Shown piece after piece: positions 63,990 through 64,000 of a stretch of 64,000 nt of DNA (its first letter is position 1; the number at the start of each line of letters is the position of its first letter). The notes under the pieces were generated by a model. That model saw only the letters and a program-made list of their open reading frames with translations. It ran no database searches and was not told the DNA's origin. A program made the translations under genes and the position numbers. Source of the stretch: Phycisphaerales bacterium (GTDB lineage Bacteria > Planctomycetota > Phycisphaerae > Phycisphaerales > UBA1924); assembly GCA_028279375.1 (NCBI GenBank), contig JANQNW010000015.1, positions 1-64,000 of the forward strand, given 5' to 3'.

Positions 63990-64000
63990 TCTGGCCCGAA

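Overview
The window is a GC-rich, gene-dense chromosomal segment of a diderm bacterium. It is most likely a member of the Planctomycetota, class Phycisphaerae or a close relative. This is inferred from several protein features. Secreted proteins end in a short Pro-Ala/Gly-Ser motif, a hydrophobic stretch and an Arg cluster (PEP-CTERM-like). Many secreted proteins carry dockerin-type repeats of the form GDLNGDGxVxxxDLxxLLxxWG. There are two sigma/anti-sigma pairs, an LpxC-FabZ fusion, and an adenylosuccinate lyase resembling the eukaryotic type. No 16S rRNA or taxonomic marker gene is present, so the assignment is inference. I see no transposase, integrase, CRISPR array, rRNA or phage module. 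One tRNA is present, tRNA-Lys(CTT).

Layout. 1-949: 3' end of an adenosylcobalamin-dependent ribonucleotide reductase (nrdJ). 950-1494: a non-coding stretch ending in a strong plus-strand hairpin/T-tract. 1495-9758 (minus): DUF1579 protein, DUF456 membrane protein, smc, a FlgI-like HEAT lipoprotein, and a membrane-tethered HTH protein. 9861-10670 (plus): metallophosphoesterase. 10690-17235 (minus): an outer-membrane biogenesis operon read bamA, ompH/skp, lpxD, lpxC-fabZ, lpxA. 17528-19689: small membrane protein, then anti-sigma and sigma. 19884-21335: purB. 21896-23864: SPOR-type lipoprotein, FlgM-like protein, small PEP-CTERM-like protein. 24469-28692 (minus): a four-gene operon of ECF sigma factor, dockerin-bearing membrane protein (probable anti-sigma), cohesin-like secreted protein and VIT/VWA lipoprotein. 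28879-29178: helix-hairpin-helix protein. 29684-33149: OPT transporter plus a companion membrane protein. 33333-36731: FliN-like protein, a large dockerin protein and a SUMF1-fold surface protein. 36732-37956: non-coding, with about 130-bp repeats.

37957-44467 (minus) is a textbook fatty-acid operon read rpmF, plsX, fabH, fabD, lipoprotein, fabG, acpP, fabF. 45074: tRNA-Lys. 45256-48301: FG-GAP/dockerin protein, a PEP-CTERM-like protein and a decayed relative. 48522-52390: OPA-type phosphoester transporter, parallel beta-helix protein, ChaA-like antiporter. 52640-53771: a three-gene cassette of unknown small proteins. 53972-57881: deoxyribose catabolism (deoC, an AT-rich orphan gene, aldehyde dehydrogenase, short aldehyde-dehydrogenase-like protein). 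57967-62256: two EEP-fold phosphoesterases and a large PEP-CTERM-like protein. 62385-63989: a tandem HxlR regulator divergent from two VOC-family genes.

How the genes fit together. The Lpx/Bam operon, the fab operon (supplying 3-hydroxyacyl-ACP to LpxA and LpxD) and the many secreted or anchored proteins describe a cell with a true lipid A-bearing outer membrane and a large exported proteome. The most unusual blocks are the sigma/dockerin/cohesin-like/VWA operon, the OPT transporter and partner that both carry calcium-loop motifs, the three-gene unknown cassette, and the HxlR-VOC-VOC module with a palindromic operator candidate.
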